Source of the DNA: Sipunculus nudus | Taxonomy: Eukaryota > Annelida > Sipuncula > Golfingiida > Sipunculidae | Length of the DNA: 64,000 nucleotides | Direction of reading: 5' to 3' | Assembly: GCA_026874595.1 (NCBI GenBank) | Contig: CM049307.1 | Coordinates: 51,705,370-51,769,369 of the forward strand | In this document: one piece after another, positions 25,555 through 38,830 of the stretch | How positions within the stretch are numbered: the stretch's first letter is position 1 | Layout: each line of letters opens with the position of its first letter | Notes under the pieces: generated by a model | Seen by the model: the letters and a program-made list of their open reading frames with translations, nothing else | Databases searched by the model: none | Told to the model about the DNA's origin: nothing | Position numbers and translations under genes: made by a program

Positions 25555-26480
25555 GCGCTGAAAGTCATCTGAGCTAAAACGATCACACTTTGTCCATCTG
25601 TCCGTCGTGCCGTCCATCCGTCCGTTTGCCTATCCGTCTGTCCGTTAACAAGGCACTAATTGTAACCCCTGGACTAAGAAACTTCTAACTGGAAACCCTT
25701 AGAGGTCAATAAATTAAAAATCCTTGCAAACTTAAAATTAGGCCACTTTGACCTATATCCTCCTAGCTATAGGATTCAAAAGTACCCCTTCCCCCATCGA
25801 ATAATTAAAAATGTGATACAAAATATCCATTATCGGAATAACCAATGATTTGATTGACATGATTTTTTCCAAGCCTATTGATCATCGAGTATTTCATTAT
25901 TTCCTGAAGATTGGCGCCACCTGTATATTTCTACGTAATTTTTACGTATTTTATCTCTATTTTTGATACCTTCAGATGAAACAATTCGTCCGTTAACAGG
26001 GTACAAATCGTTAGACCTAGGAACTTTTAACTGTATATCCAGGGAGGTCCTAAGCCAATTTTCTTGGAAATCTAAAATTGGGTCATGGTGACCTATGTTT
26101 TACGAACTACGGGCTGAATTCATGATTTTGAGCATCCGGTCAGTCAGTTGGGGCACACATTTCATCCGTTCGGCCTTACAGTCTTCTAACGTTATACGCA
26201 TGGCGGTCTATAAAAACATCTCATGGGAAACTTGAAATTAGGTCACAGAGACTTATATTCTCCGAGCTTTCGGGCTCGAAAGTACCCCCAAGAATAATTG
26301 AAAACTTGATACAAAAGTTCCAATATCTGAATAACTAATGCATTGATTTCTATGATTCTTCCTATGCATATTGATCATTGTTTTGTGAAGACTTGTGGCG
26401 ACACCTGTATTTTTTTATAATTTTTAAGCATTTTTAGCGAACCTGTGAACTAATGCGATGATTCGTCCGTCGTCTGTTCG
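25555..26480. repeat. VNTR-type element related to the 60.1-61.9 kb array
   Basis: Starts with ATCTGAGCTAAAACGATC and TCCGTC repeats, then units with GTTAACAGGG, CCTAGnAnCTT and ATTnGGTCAnGGTGACCTA. Similar units recur at 28560-29090. Confidence 0.5.
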
Positions 26481-27780
26481 TTGACCCATATCATTTAATA
26501 AATGGCAGAAGCTAGCATCACTAATTTTTATTTAATAATATTAAAACAATATCGGATTTCGCTTATTTTTTGCAATTTGCATTTACTTAGATTTTTTTAA
26601 GGGAAAAGGCTAAAAAAAACTTTAAATTTTCTTCTCCAAAACTGTGCAGCCAAATAGTCTCATATTTCACCAAAAAATGATCAAAGGAAAAGCCTTTCTC
26701 AAGTTTGTTCGAATGGTTTCAGTTTGGTGATTTTTACCAAATCACAGGTTCTTTGTAGCGCCACCTGCATCAACTTACATTAAACGGGAGAAAAGCTTGA
26801 AACCCTTTTAAAAACTTTGTCTCTGATATCTTTCAGTCAATTTGTTGAATAATTCAATTAAAGGATCCTTCAAGTTTGTTCAGATGGTTTGGGTTCGATG
26901 AATTTTGGCTGAGTTACAGGAAATTCAACTTAGTCATTTGGCCAAGTAAACATACTAACACTACAATCTCAGAAACAACAGGGGCGAGCATCACCGACGT
27001 TTGTGCAAATGTTGGTCACGACCCATATTTAAATTGAGGTTTTAATGGCGCCACCTATTTCGACCTTTTTTATAGTGGCAAAAACCTCGTAGCTTTAGCC
27101 TCTGTCAGCTAAATTTTTTTTATGAAGATAATTCATAACAAGAATTATCCTACGGTAGGGTTTTTTTTCAATTTGATAAGAATGTTAGGGTGAAGTTGGT
27201 CGTGTGGCCATTAGGAAGCCTATTCCAAACTGAGGGCTGCAAAAGTCTTCTTCTGCAAAACTGTTGTTCCAACTTCTGTAGCACTGCAAAAAAATGCTTC
27301 TTAGGAGGCCTTTGCTCAATTTTACTTAAAGGATTTTTGGCAGAATTGTTGGTTCTTCAACAATGAGATACTTTGGTAAACAAAGCTAGTAGATGTGTTT
27401 TAACACACTAAACTCCCTGGGTATAAAAGCAGATCTGTACAGACAACATAAATAATTGGTTCCATATCCAGCTTATGTGTAAGATAAATCCTTGCATAAA
27501 ATATATCTGTATTGCTTTCCATAGGATCGCGCGAATTTATAATTTTTCCAAAACCTTTTGATTAAAAAATCTTATGAATAAGCAGCGTGAAAAAAGCATT
27601 GAAGCAACAGTCTTTCAGTATGTATTAACAGATTTGGCAACATGCCAAAATTTTGTCTGTTAAAAAGATAGCTTGACAGACTGCCAATTTTTTAAGATTT
27701 GTCAACAGACCAAATTTCAGTCTAATCTATTTGTAGCTTTGGCAGACTGCAAAATGTATCAGATTTTGCAACAGGTCAAC
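26481..27780. other. Repeat-like intergenic DNA, no gene seen
   Basis: Phrases such as GGCGCCACCT and TTTGTTCnnATGGTTT recur around 26710-26890 and 27045. No coding frame of interest. Confidence 0.35.
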
Positions 27781-29090
27781 AGTTTACTCAGTGCAGCCAG
27801 GTATAGATCCGGAGTTCACTCAGTGCAGCAGCCGTAGCTAGCCATTTGCTTTGCTTGACATGGGGCAACTGCCAGCCTTATATAAGCTTGGCAAGCTCAG
27901 TTCGCCTGTCTCAAGAGAAGTTTGATATATCTGCCTGGTCTACTCATGCCTCTGATGGCTTTCTCATACAAAAAATGTGGTCGCCACGTACAATGATTTT
28001 AAGCATAGTATATATCCCTGCCTGTTTCTCAGAAGGGATCTGAAATATCAGCATGAAGCTGGGCATATGTATACATCTCCGATAGCTTTGTCGTATGCAC
28101 GACTGGTGGCCTCACCTACAATAAATTTTGCACAGTGTATGCTCCTGCTCATATCACAGGAGTGATTTGACATATCAACATGAAATTATGCATATCCATA
28201 CATCTTGGATAGTTTTGTTGCAGGTAAGACTTGTGGCGCCAACTTCAATTGTTTTCGGGTTTCACGTAGACCAAGAGTGGTATCTGCTGGAAGTGTTTCA
28301 TGACCATACATCTTCGATTGTTTTCTCGTACACAAGACTGGTGGCGCCAAATACAACCATTTACTGTTGTGTACATCCAAACCAGTATTTCAAGAGTGAC
28401 GTTGGTGTAATTGATGCTTATACTCGGGTTCAAAATATTTAGTACTTGCATTCTACATAAACATCTCACATTTGTACTTGAAACAGCATGGAAGCATTAC
28501 ACGTGATGTATATATTTCATTGCACAGGTTCGCATAAGGCCTGTAGGCCCCGATTTCTTTATTTTTGAAACCTTCAGATCAAGCAGGCTGTCCGTTAACA
28601 GGGCACAGATCGTAACCGTTGGACCTAGAATCTTCTGACTTGACATCCAGGAAAGTCCATGATAAATCTCCTTGGAAACCTGAAATTAGGATATGGTGAC
28701 CTATAGTTTGTAAACTACAGCTTTAAAACATGATTTTGAGCACCCAATCAGTCAGACGGGGCACAAATTATATTTGCTTAGCCTAGAATCTTATTACATG
28801 GCATTCGAGCAGGTCCTGTTTAATCTGCATGGAAACATAAAATTAGCTCATGGTGACCTATCTTCGATGAACTATGGGCCAAAAGCATGATTTTTAGCAC
28901 CCCGAACATCAGTAGGGCACGAATTGTATCAGCTAACCCTAGAATGTTCCAGTGTAATATACATGGAAGTTATGGGCAATCTGTATGGAAACGTCAATTC
29001 AGGTCATGGTGACCTGTATTTGCGTGCTTCTGGCCAAAGTATCCTGGGAAATCTCCATTGAGACTTGATATTAGGCCATGGTTACCTATA
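27781..29090. repeat. GGCGCCA units and VNTR-type units
   Basis: 27781-28430 holds units with TGGTGGC or TGTGGCGCCAA, ACATGAAAT and CATACATCTT about 140-160 bases apart. 28560-29090 holds units of the GTTAACAGGGCACA family. Open frames here (27846-28442) follow the repeats. Confidence 0.5.
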
Positions 29091-29471
29091 TACGTGACGT
29101 CATCAATTTATGCGGTGGACGTGATTTCATGGCTACGCATCAAACGAGCCAAACATTATTAGTTTTTTAAAGGGGGAGAGCAGATTTCAACGGAAATTGT
29201 AACACAATAGATGGTGCGTGAAAAAGGAATATCAAACAGATCAAGGTTGGTTAGAGAACTGTTCGAATTTCGGCCAATCGCGAGCTTTAACCGGGGCCTA
29301 TTGTGGTTGCTATAGCAACCATCGTGAATTCCTTGTATTATCGCCCAGCGACAACTCACTTTATATGAAGTTGTTGGTGTAATATTAGGTAATATACACT
29401 ACAGATATGTTATGATTAAGATATTTATAGAGAATATTTGATAAAAAATACATATATAAATAAATAGGCTG

Positions 29472-30720
29472 ATGGCTCGCTTATGCTCGAAGTGCAAACA
29501 GCAAAAGAAACGTGTGGACCTTCGTATAGATGATGACCTGCATTGCCTAGACTGTGCCATTAAAAAATGGCCAAGGATATATAAAAAATATGTAGGCCGC
29601 CAGCAAACTGAGGAAAAAGTAAATAAGAACAATGCAGAGGAACCAGCAAACGCTGGGAGGAAATCGAGAAGCGAACGAAACACATCTAATGTAGATAAAA
29701 CAAGGGAATTATATGACTGTGTCAATAACTGTCTGCTGTCATACGTCCAGTACTACATACATAGGTCTTCAGCGGATAATTTACGTGCTGAAGTTAGCAG
29801 GTTTTACGAGAGAAATTAAATCTGTAGGGCGAAAACCCTGCTATGGACAGTCGGTAGCACGGAAATACTTGGTGAGCAACCAAGTAGGGTGACATCAAGT
29901 TAAAAAACAGCAAGAGAAGCTGATGCAGCGGATATTGTATTTGCTTTTCAAAAACTGGACAACAAAAATATCAGTCTCCCGAGTTTTGGTGAATGTGACC
30001 TTGAACGATTACCAAGAATAGATGGAACATTTAGCAGTCCTGGATATGATAAACAAATTAGGCCAGAGACTTAAGTTGGTAGAAGTAAGATCATAGCAAA
30101 CTTCTGATTCAGTTTAAGCCCTTACCGCGAATGTGCATCAGGAACTAATCAAAGTTGAAAGTATCAGGGACGCTAGTCACGTGAAGAAAGTTGTAGGTCC
30201 AAGCCAATCCCTTCAGGATACTAGCAAGGAACCCTCACCCAGGCTACTCAGTGACGTGATTAAAGAAGGCCCTGGCCGCAGGCTTATAAATAAGAATAAA
30301 ATATCTACGGAGAATAAAGCAAGCTCTCTGCCTGAACTGATCCAGGTGCACACCACACTGAAAATGATGGTTTCCAGTTTCAGAAACATGAGAAACGAGG
30401 ATAGATAAGACGAAACGAGCCCACGGTTATCGGTAAGAAGGATCACGACACGATAAAAGGTGGTCCAAGAACTGTCAACCTCTTTGTGAATAGAGTCAGT
30501 AATGACGTAGATGATAGTGGATTGAAGATTTATATTCTTAACGAAGGAGTAAATGTGATGGGTATTGAGAAAGTATCACATGAAGATTCATATATGAAAT
30601 CGTATAAGATTAAGATAAATGTTGAAGATATAGATAAAGTAATGGATAAGGCATTCTGACCGACTGGTATTGGGTGCAGAAAATTCTTTATAAGGAGAGA
30701 GTACCCGGATAAGAAATCTA
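29472..30720 (+). pseudogene. LINE ORF1 remnant, zinc-ribbon start and RRM-like middle
   Basis: The first open block (29472-29819, 115 residues) starts MARLCSKCKQQKKR and has a second pair CLDC, a C-x2-C ... C-x2-C metal-binding motif, followed by a Lys/Glu-rich stretch. After frame changes, 30466-30655 reads a continuous segment (TVNLFVNRVSNDVDDSGLKI...) compatible with the nucleic-acid-binding domain of LINE ORF1 proteins. It is closed by TGA where a Trp is expected, before PTGIGCRKFFI. Role: RNA binding and chaperone in the retrotransposition complex. Confidence 0.6.
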
Positions 30721-30723
30721 CAA

Positions 30724-31540
30724 ATGAAAACCACCATTAATTTTATTGCTATGCCAACAAACAATCTGTTAAACTTGAAAATTATATCATATAACCCAAC
30801 GGGGATAGAAAATGTTATGAAAAGGTATTATATCAAAACACTTATCGATGCACATCGTGCAGATTTAATATTTTTACAGGAGACATGGTTGATTAAGGAA
30901 CGAGAATCATTAATAGCTTCTATATTTAATAAGTATATGTTCACAGCTCAAACAGGTATTGATAGCTCTAGAGATATTCTCTATGGACGGCCACATGGAG
31001 GAGTGGCCATACTATGGCACCAATCACTCTCTGCCTGTGTCCAGCAACTATACCTGGGGTCAAATCGCTAATGCGCAGTATCTCTGAGACTGTCAGACAA
31101 TTCTAGTGTTATATTAATTTGTATATACTTACCGTGTGATGATCGTTCCAAAACTGATGTTAATGAAGAATTCTTGACACCTTAAATAAGCTCTAGCAAG
31201 CACTCGAAATTTACAATGAAAATCCCATTATTATTGCTTGGGACTGTAATGTGGACTTATGCAGGCATAATAGTCATACAAAGTACTTAAAACACTTCCA
31301 GTGATAATAACAATCTTTATTTTGTTTGGAATAGCTCGCAGGCTCTGCCTGATCAGACTTACAGGAACATTGAGGGAGAGGGTACTTCCACACTTGATCA
31401 CTTCATCTGCTCAGGTGATATTTATAAATCAAGTTGTCATGTGGGAATTATAGATGACCCATCAAATGCCTCTAATCATAATCCGGTGCTTATGAAATGT
31501 GATATTCGTGTAGATAAATACCGAGTTAATTGTGATATTT
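30724..31540 (+). pseudogene. LINE ORF2 endonuclease domain remnant
   Basis: Open from 30724 to 31071 with IISYNPTGIENV and ADLIFLQETWL, the N-terminal strands and the metal-binding Glu of apurinic-type endonucleases. After a TAA near 31071 the homology continues in other frames: ILICIYLPCDD, IIIAWDCNVDL (normally GDFN-like) and, near 31390-31490, STLDHFI and SNHNPV, the C-terminal catalytic Asp/His region. The AWDCN substitution and the stops show it is inactive. Confidence 0.75.
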
Positions 31541-31830
31541 AACCTAAACGTGATCAGGTTGAATGGTTTAATGCAAATAAGGATGCGATTCAGGGATACA
31601 AAAGCACAGTCGATATAAATTTAGAAAAAAATAATATTTCCAATGATATTATTACATGCTCCAACATTACCTGTTCACCACATACCCACAAAAAAACATA
31701 TAGATAAGCTTAATACAGACATTGTTCAAAGTTGTATAGATGCAAGTTACAAGTGGCTACCATACCGAAAACAAACAAGCTCTAACAGAAAACGAATACC
31801 ATACTAGTAAAACCAATTAAAGAACAATCC

Positions 31831-33257
31831 TTGTTCTGGCACTGGCTATGGATACAGAATGGTCGCCCAGATACAGGACATGTGATTGTTATTAGACGTA
31901 GGACCCGTGCAGAATATCACAGAATATTGAGAAGCTGCCAAAGACAAGAGAATAACCTACGTAAGCAACATATGGCAGAAATGATAAATAATAGTCAGGA
32001 CAGAGACTTATGGACCTAGGTAAAGAAGATGAAGTCAGGTGACCCTTCACAGACCAGGACTGTTGATAATAAATTTACTAGTACAGGAATTGCGTATCAC
32101 TTCGGGGAAAAATACAGACACTTATATAATAGCCTTCCAGATAAAGCGGAGAAACTTAATAATATTGTTAATCAGGCAATCAAAAACATATCACCAGGCA
32201 ATCAAAAACATATCACCAAAGGATACTCTCAACATTGGTGTATCCGACGTTAGGATGGCTGTAAATCATTTAAAAACTGGTAAATCCGATGGAAGATCGA
32301 TTCTACAGTCTGACCATATCATTAGTGGAACACACCGTTTGTATGTATATATATCAATTTTATTTCATTTTATGATTTTACATGGACGTGTCCCAGCGTA
32401 TATGAATACTTACGTAATTATACCTATACCGAAAGACCCAAGAGGTGACCTAACCTGTAGTGATAACTACAGGGGTATCTCATTGACAAGTTGTTTCAGC
32501 AAATTACTTGATAGTGTTATTATTCAGAAAAATGTAGATAAACTTGGCTCTTCCTCAATGCAATATGCTTTTAAGAAGGGGCATTCGACTAACATGTGCA
32601 CAATAGTGCTGAAGGAGGTTATTTCACATTACATATGGAACGGGTCATCAGTTTAGAGTTGTTTTGTTGATGCCTCACGCGCTTTTGACAGAATTAATAT
32701 TCCCAAGTTGTTCCATTTACTCATGAAACGTAATGTTTCACCTACTGTCATTAGAATACTAGCAGATATCTACCAGAGACCTGTTATTAGGACAAAATGG
32801 AATGATGTTGAATCTGAACAGATTGGTGCCAATAATGGTGTACGCCAAGGGGGTGTACTATCCCCTCTTCTGTTTAATATTTATATGGACGAGCTTTTAA
32901 AACGTCTCACAAATAAGGGAATAGGATGTTATATTGGAAATTATTTTGTTGGTGCTGTTGGCTATGCGGATGATCTTACGCTCTTATGTCCGACTCGCAC
33001 GGGGCTTCAACAGATGGTTCAAGAATGTGAAACGTTTGCTGAAGAATTTGATATGTTATATAACGCAAAGAAAACAAAATGTGTTATTTTCAACAGGGGT
33101 GTATCCAGCTAGATCAGATAAGATCGTTTTAAATGGTGTAGCCCTAGAATGGCGGGATTCTGTACAGTACTTGGGGAATACAGTAACTTGGAACTTGTCA
33201 GATAACAATGACGTCTTCGGTAAAAGAGTAAAATTTATTTCAAGCTTTACACCTTAA
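31831..33257 (+). pseudogene. LINE ORF2 reverse transcriptase remnant
   Basis: Recognisable RT blocks in order: DNYRGISLTSCFSKLLDSVI, QYAFKKGHST, FVDASRAFDRI, NGVRQGGVLSPLLFNIYMDE and GYADDLTLL, the catalytic YADD lying at 32963-32974. An in-frame TAG near 32654 interrupts the domain just before FVDASRAFDRI, and a frame change near 33090 separates KCVIFNRG from the following LEWRDSVQYLGNTV segment. The core catalytic sequence is intact but cannot be read as one protein. Confidence 0.88.
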
Positions 33258-33439
33258 CGGCGAATTTCGGATGTCTGTCTAACAAGGTTAAGAACAGGTT
33301 ATTTCACTCTTATTGTTGTTCCTTTTACGGCTGTCAAACCTGGTTATTAAAGCATAAGTCAATTGATCGATTAAGTACATCATACAATAAGGCTCTGCGT
33401 CACCTATGGCACTTACCATATAACTCGCACAAGAATATT

Positions 33440-33805
33440 GTGGGTTCTCCGGCTCTGATAAAGATAATCAACTCACGCTTTATAAATTTATTTCTGAACA
33501 TGCAGGATGTTGCAAATGACTTTGTAAATTTTCTGACAAAGAGAGCCCTTTATACCTCAATTGGTGTACTTGGAGGTAACTTACGATATCTTGAAAGTCA
33601 GATGCACAACCATGGGATACAACGCGACATTAGAAATATAAAGAAACTTAAGAGACAGTTGATGATAGCAACAACGTCCATTAACTTAGATTTACTGTCA
33701 GAATTGATAGAATGCAAAGATGGGATATGTATCTCGCATTTGACATCCGATGAGGTTAAAGCGCTAATTGATATATTACTATTTTACTATATTACTATTT
33801 TGTAA
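33440..33805 (+). pseudogene. LINE ORF2 C-terminal region
   Basis: A 121-residue open block continuing the element after the RT and thumb region, rich in Asn, Lys and Leu, with no motif I can name. Position at the end of ORF2 is the only evidence for its identity. It stops at 33805, shortly before AT-rich sequence and the (TA)n tract. Confidence 0.5.
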
Positions 33806-33908
33806 TAGGTACGGACTGAACTTTCATTTTTTCTTCCTTCTTTCTGTATATCTTTCCTTTATTTCATATTTCTTTTCATTGCATGTAATGTGCTGTACTT
33901 CCTTGTAC

Positions 33909-33973
<65 letters not shown>

Positions 33974-34113
33974 TTTATATATATATATATGTAACTAGCT
34001 AGAAACATTAAAGCAACCATACAAGCAGATATGGTAAAAACTGTACTTTTGGACTAAGAATCATCTGTCTTGACATTCAGGGATGTCCTTCAAAAATGTG
34101 GATGTCATTTTTA

Positions 34114-34284
34114 GCTCAGCTGACTGTTTAAAAAAGGCTATATTTCATGAGAATGGCTGTATATATATCAATGACACTTTTTTATCTTGTTGTTATTGAA
34201 GAATTTTAATTGCAACAGTTGGATTGGGAAACCAGCTATAAAAGATAACATTCCTTTTGTGAATGTCTTCCTAATCAGCAGAGC
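34114..34284 (+). repeat. Short copy of the GCTCAGCTGACT element
   Basis: GCTCAGCTGACT at 34114-34125 and an imperfect inverse AATCAGCAGAGC at 34273-34284, followed by ATTATGACCCATGGGTAACTTG. It has the ends of the 60.1-61.9 kb element without its internal tandem units. Confidence 0.6.
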
Positions 34285-34829
34285 ATTATGACCCATGGGT
34301 AACTTGTTTTAAATTTGTAATGGTTTGTCCTGTTTGCTAGCCGGGTAGGCATCATGCCACGGAGAGAAGCCCGACGTTTCCCCGCTCCTTGTCTATCAGC
34401 CTGGTTGGTGGTCAGCTGACGATGATTTATGGGCTTCAAACGAAATAGCCATACAGATGGATAACCACACACAAATTGCAGATGACGCCAACTGTCTTAT
34501 ATAAGAGAAAAAGATATAATCACCTGTGAAAAAGATTGCTTGGTTATCCATTAGTTTAACAACAAAAAAAACAAAGGTAGTCGTTTATAGGTATTTCAAA
34601 AACCAAATATCTACAGGGTTTTTAATTAAGTGATAGGACAGGCATATATGAAGACTGAATCCAATCGTTATGGCTCTACATAGAGGTTGCACACGAGAAA
34701 AAAAATCAAGGCCAAAGACACCAGGTATCAAACTCTCCTGAAAAATTGTTTGGAACATTTTGTCCATCATGTTATCACATTCTCAAGTTATCATGTTGAC
34801 AAGAAAGCTTAAGATGGTGAACTATAAAT

Positions 34830-35805
34830 TGGCTGATATGAATCGGCTGAAATCGAGGTCAAAATTGTTGGTAAAATTTGTGGTACTTCAAAAGTCATTA
34901 GGTTCACAATTATGCTAAATTTCAGCATATTTGCCCTTGGAGATCAAGGTCAAGCTGCCAAATTTACCAATTTATCAAAGAATATGGCAGAAATAACTGG
35001 TATGTCAAGTTTGAAGATAAAAATGTACACTACTTAAAATTTTAAAGGGTCATAATCATCATATCTTTCTGAACAAGATCGAGGTAAAGGTCACCAGTCT
35101 GGACCTCTTCTGCAGAAATGGTGAAAAATCAAGTGTGCTAGATTTGTCAAATTAGATAGGCAATATACACTACGTTTTTGTTTATCAGGTTCACATGTTC
35201 AGTATAATGCATTTGATTTGACCTTGAAAATCATGTCAAAGCTCAACATTGTTTACCTCAGCCACCAGTTCTATGCAACTGATGAAGCTGTCTTTAATCA
35301 ATAAGCTATAAAAAATAATTGCATTTCAAGCAATTATTATCGAGATACTTTGGGTTTTGTATCATTTTTTTATTATTCTAGGGTCATCAAACAAGTCTCA
35401 TAGCTTGAATCGCAGAGATCACTTGAATTTGCATAACAGTAAGCTTTTTCTTTTAATGTACAACGCCCATGACGATCATTACATATAGATCAATAGCTAA
35501 ATATGTACCGCTTGACCAGCAGGTTGCACGCGCTAAAGAGGAATGTGGTGAGAATTAGGCTGCACATATGCTCAATTAGAACACCCTTTGGAAAACTGCC
35601 GTTCTTTTAACTTGTAAATATGAAAAATATCTCATATAATGCACATCTACGATTAAAATAATTTTTATTCTAGTGTGAAAACATTAGTTATGCTAAAATT
35701 GTAAATATAAGCATTGAGGCATCACTTCGATGATCGACGTTATCAAAACGCTTGACCTATGAGGAAGTACACCGGGTTCAAATAGAGCAAATTTAAGTTT
35801 AAGAT
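34830..35805. repeat. Duplicated segment A, copy 2
   Basis: Counterpart of 12850-13900; see that entry. Its 3' edge is interrupted at 35806 by a MITE-like insertion. Confidence 0.65.
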
Positions 35806-35806
35806 A

Positions 35807-36380
35807 CAGTGAAACTCCTACTTGCGGACAACTCAGTAAGGCGGACAACTCGCTAAGGCGGAGATTAAATCTCATTCCCTTCAATTTTGCATCTATATTA
35901 TGTTTACCGTAAACTCAGTAAAGCGGACAACTCAATATCCCGGAAAATGGACACATGTTCCCGTCCCACCAGCATATCCAGTACATATTACGACCCTCTA
36001 AAGCGGACAGACATCGCGAGTTCTACTTTGTTCGTATATTTGCCGGCAGATGGCGCTCCTAGGTCATGACCGCGTATGACCTGTTTTGGTCATAGCGACA
36101 GGCCAGGGACAAGCGTAATTTGGTGAACCATAGGAATGTTATATGTAAATATACAGTATCGAAATTGTTGTTATTTCTATGTGTTGATAACAATCATTAT
36201 TAAAATAAAATTGACAGGTCGATTATACAAAAAAACTTTCAAACTGAAACAGCTTTTCATTCCACAAGACCACCATCAAAGACTACTGTTCGCACGTGAT
36301 CAGCGTCCAGCCCGGGGAGGCGTTATTATAGTTTGCGACAGTTTGCACTTTGTTATTGTGAATACGAGGTTAAAACTGTT
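35807..36380 (+). mobile_element. Tigger/pogo-like MITE candidate
   Basis: Begins CAGTGAAACTCC and repeats AAGGCGGACAACTC, the style of pogo/Tigger terminal repeats. A weak inverse (GAGGTTAAAACTG) lies at about 36366-36378. A TA precedes the left end; no TA was found at the right. No transposase frame. Confidence 0.45.
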
Positions 36381-36529
36381 CTTAAACAAATAATCTTGCT
36401 GTCTGGATGCTGTCACTAAGCAATCTTTGAAATGCCAAGTGCAGCCATACATGAACTCTCGCTTGCTTAAAAGATGAACCATAGTACGTCGAAGGGAAAC
36501 TACCAAGATTAGTTTGCGAGGCCTAGCCC

Positions 36530-38830
36530 CTTAATTCCTTTTCTATGTGTCTTGATTAAGATTAGGAAAATATTATCATGTTAATAAAAATACACTTTTT
36601 ACTTCTATTTTTCATACATTGAAGTGTAAGAAATTGTGAACATGATCATTATGTGGCATTTGTGGGTTGCCCTCGACACAAAAATAACTGTAAAGCCGAG
36701 GTTACAGAACTTACTTTGGTTTTATCGATGGAGAAATACACTGACCTTTCAGGTTCAAATTTGTTCGGTTTCACTTTGATAACATCCACCAACACAGTTT
36801 TCTAACACTGTTTGGATGTTTCATGTAGCATGGATGCCTGATATTAATTAGCAGTGTCCACAAAGGTAAATAATCGATCTTGACTGGCCCATATTTCGGT
36901 TTTACTTTGAAAATGACCTTTAAAGTCAAAATTAAAGGTGGCCTTTAACCACACATTTTTTTTTCTTAACTTTATGGGTGATTGATCTAACATTTATAGG
37001 CTGCTATTAACAAGCAATGCCTTTAAAAGTGAAAAAAATAAACTTTGGCTGGCCCACTATAAATCTAACCATGAAAACACTACTCGGCAGGAATTTATAT
37101 TGGACTGGTAAGCCTAACTAAAGTCCTGACACCATTCATATCGAGGAATGCATCGCAGTGGTCTTCATTATTTTTCATTGCTGGTAAACAGCCCATAATC
37201 TAAAAATTAGGCTACGAATGATGAATTAATACAAATATAACATGTGAACTAACAAATCAAACTGAAACACTATGGTAAAGAGTCATTTCTTGTATCACGT
37301 ACAAGTTAGCTGCGTCCAAAAATCTTGTGCGAGGCATGCTTGTATCCATGTGGTCAGAAATTCAACAGACATGCTCAGGGATTTACCAAAATGTTGAATT
37401 AAAAGGGTTTTTTCTCACTCATATTTTGCATTATTTAAAAAATATACAAAATAGGTTGACAATTTGTCTGTTTTATGTCAAATGTTTTATGTCAAGTACT
37501 GGTATAAGCCATGAGGTGTGTCAGAAATGATGAAAATATATGCATCATCATAGTCTTAAGGTGAGTTCCTCGCTGATGGATGTAATGGCACTCTGACAGC
37601 CATTACGCTAGTCGTAGACTCTTTTATGTCAGAGGGCCGTAATAGCGCTACTAAAAATCCCAATGCATGTGAAATGAAATGACTCGTTTGCAGTTTCAGT
37701 TTGAGGTGTGAGTTCACATGAATTCTTTTGTGTTGCCTAATGTTAAGATTATTGACTTTTTATCATGGTATGAATGCAAGGTGTTGGAAGGCCACTGCGG
37801 TGCATTCCTTGGTTTGTCTTGCATCACGAGCCCAATATTAGTGCCCACTGAGTTATGTGCTTTTGGCTAGTTCCTCTGCTGAGTAAAAAGAGCAAACGCT
37901 GCACCTATTATCTACAATTTGGCGACTCCTAACTGAGCACTAAGGAAGCCCTTATATCAAAATGTTTTATAAGAATTACAATTAGGACAGCACAACCATG
38001 AATACCTTGAAAATTTAAATTATTCTCCTCTATACATTAACCTAACACAATATTATTAATATAAAATAGTCAATAACCTTTTACGTTAGTAAGCTGACAG
38101 AAAAACCAAACCAACGAACAAAGAGTACAGGTATTTTTTCGTCACAGTATGGAAAACGCTTGAATCGGACAAAACATGAAGCGACAGATGTTAACCTGTC
38201 GTTTATCTTGCGCAGTCCAGGATCCAGTAATACCTGATTTTATCATCGCAAACTAACAAAGAACAAACTTTATGACAGGACGTATCTCGTTGATAACATG
38301 CGTGGCTGATAAATGTCACATGCTACGACATACCTTACTTCTTATTCATAATGCTTAACACTTTTGCTTAATATACACCGCTGTCCTGTAGACCTGTGGC
38401 GTGTTATCACGGCTAAGTAAAATTAATTACCCCGAGAGACGATCTGATTGTACATCGCAGGCTTCCTTAAAGCAGGTAGGCTTATCCATTAATATGAATT
38501 ATACTTAGCTGTCGTGATAAATAAACTCAAAATCTATAGGAGGCACAGTGGGTCATCTTGACATGACTTGATTAATCATAATTACGGTGCAAAGAATAAA
38601 CGACCAAGTTAGCTATATCTAGCAGAGATATGATAACAAATCGCCTTTTACTTCCTTGTCTGGAACCCCCCCCCCCCCCCCAAGATTGCATAGAAATCAC
38701 ACAGAACAGATCAAATATTTGCAATATCTGGCCACAAGGTACCACATGGTCAACTAAGGTATGTAACACAAACTTAAAAGGTACATGCAAACAGAATCGC
38801 CCTCCCGCATGCTATATAAATGTTCGTATA
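36530..38830. repeat. Duplicated segment B, copy 2
   Basis: Counterpart of 15230-17520, including a second copy of the long-armed inverted repeat at about 37080-37870. A C-tract at 38667-38681 replaces the CCCCTCAGG seen in copy 1. Confidence 0.75.

Larger units (their letters stand above)
29400..33990 (+). mobile_element. Non-LTR retrotransposon (LINE), near complete but inactive
   Basis: Two-ORF layout on the + strand: ORF1 from 29472, an apurinic-type endonuclease from 30724, then reverse transcriptase and a C-terminal region to about 33805, followed by a (TA)n tract to 33990 that may mark the 3' end. Multiple stops and frame changes disable both ORFs. The clade cannot be assigned by eye; the endonuclease plus single RT arrangement fits the CR1/Jockey/I-like broad group. 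The 5' boundary is uncertain. Confidence 0.85.

Noticed and set aside
27846..28442. Three overlapping frames of 62-104 residues
   Set aside because: They follow dispersed GGCGCCA repeat units that recur elsewhere without keeping frame.
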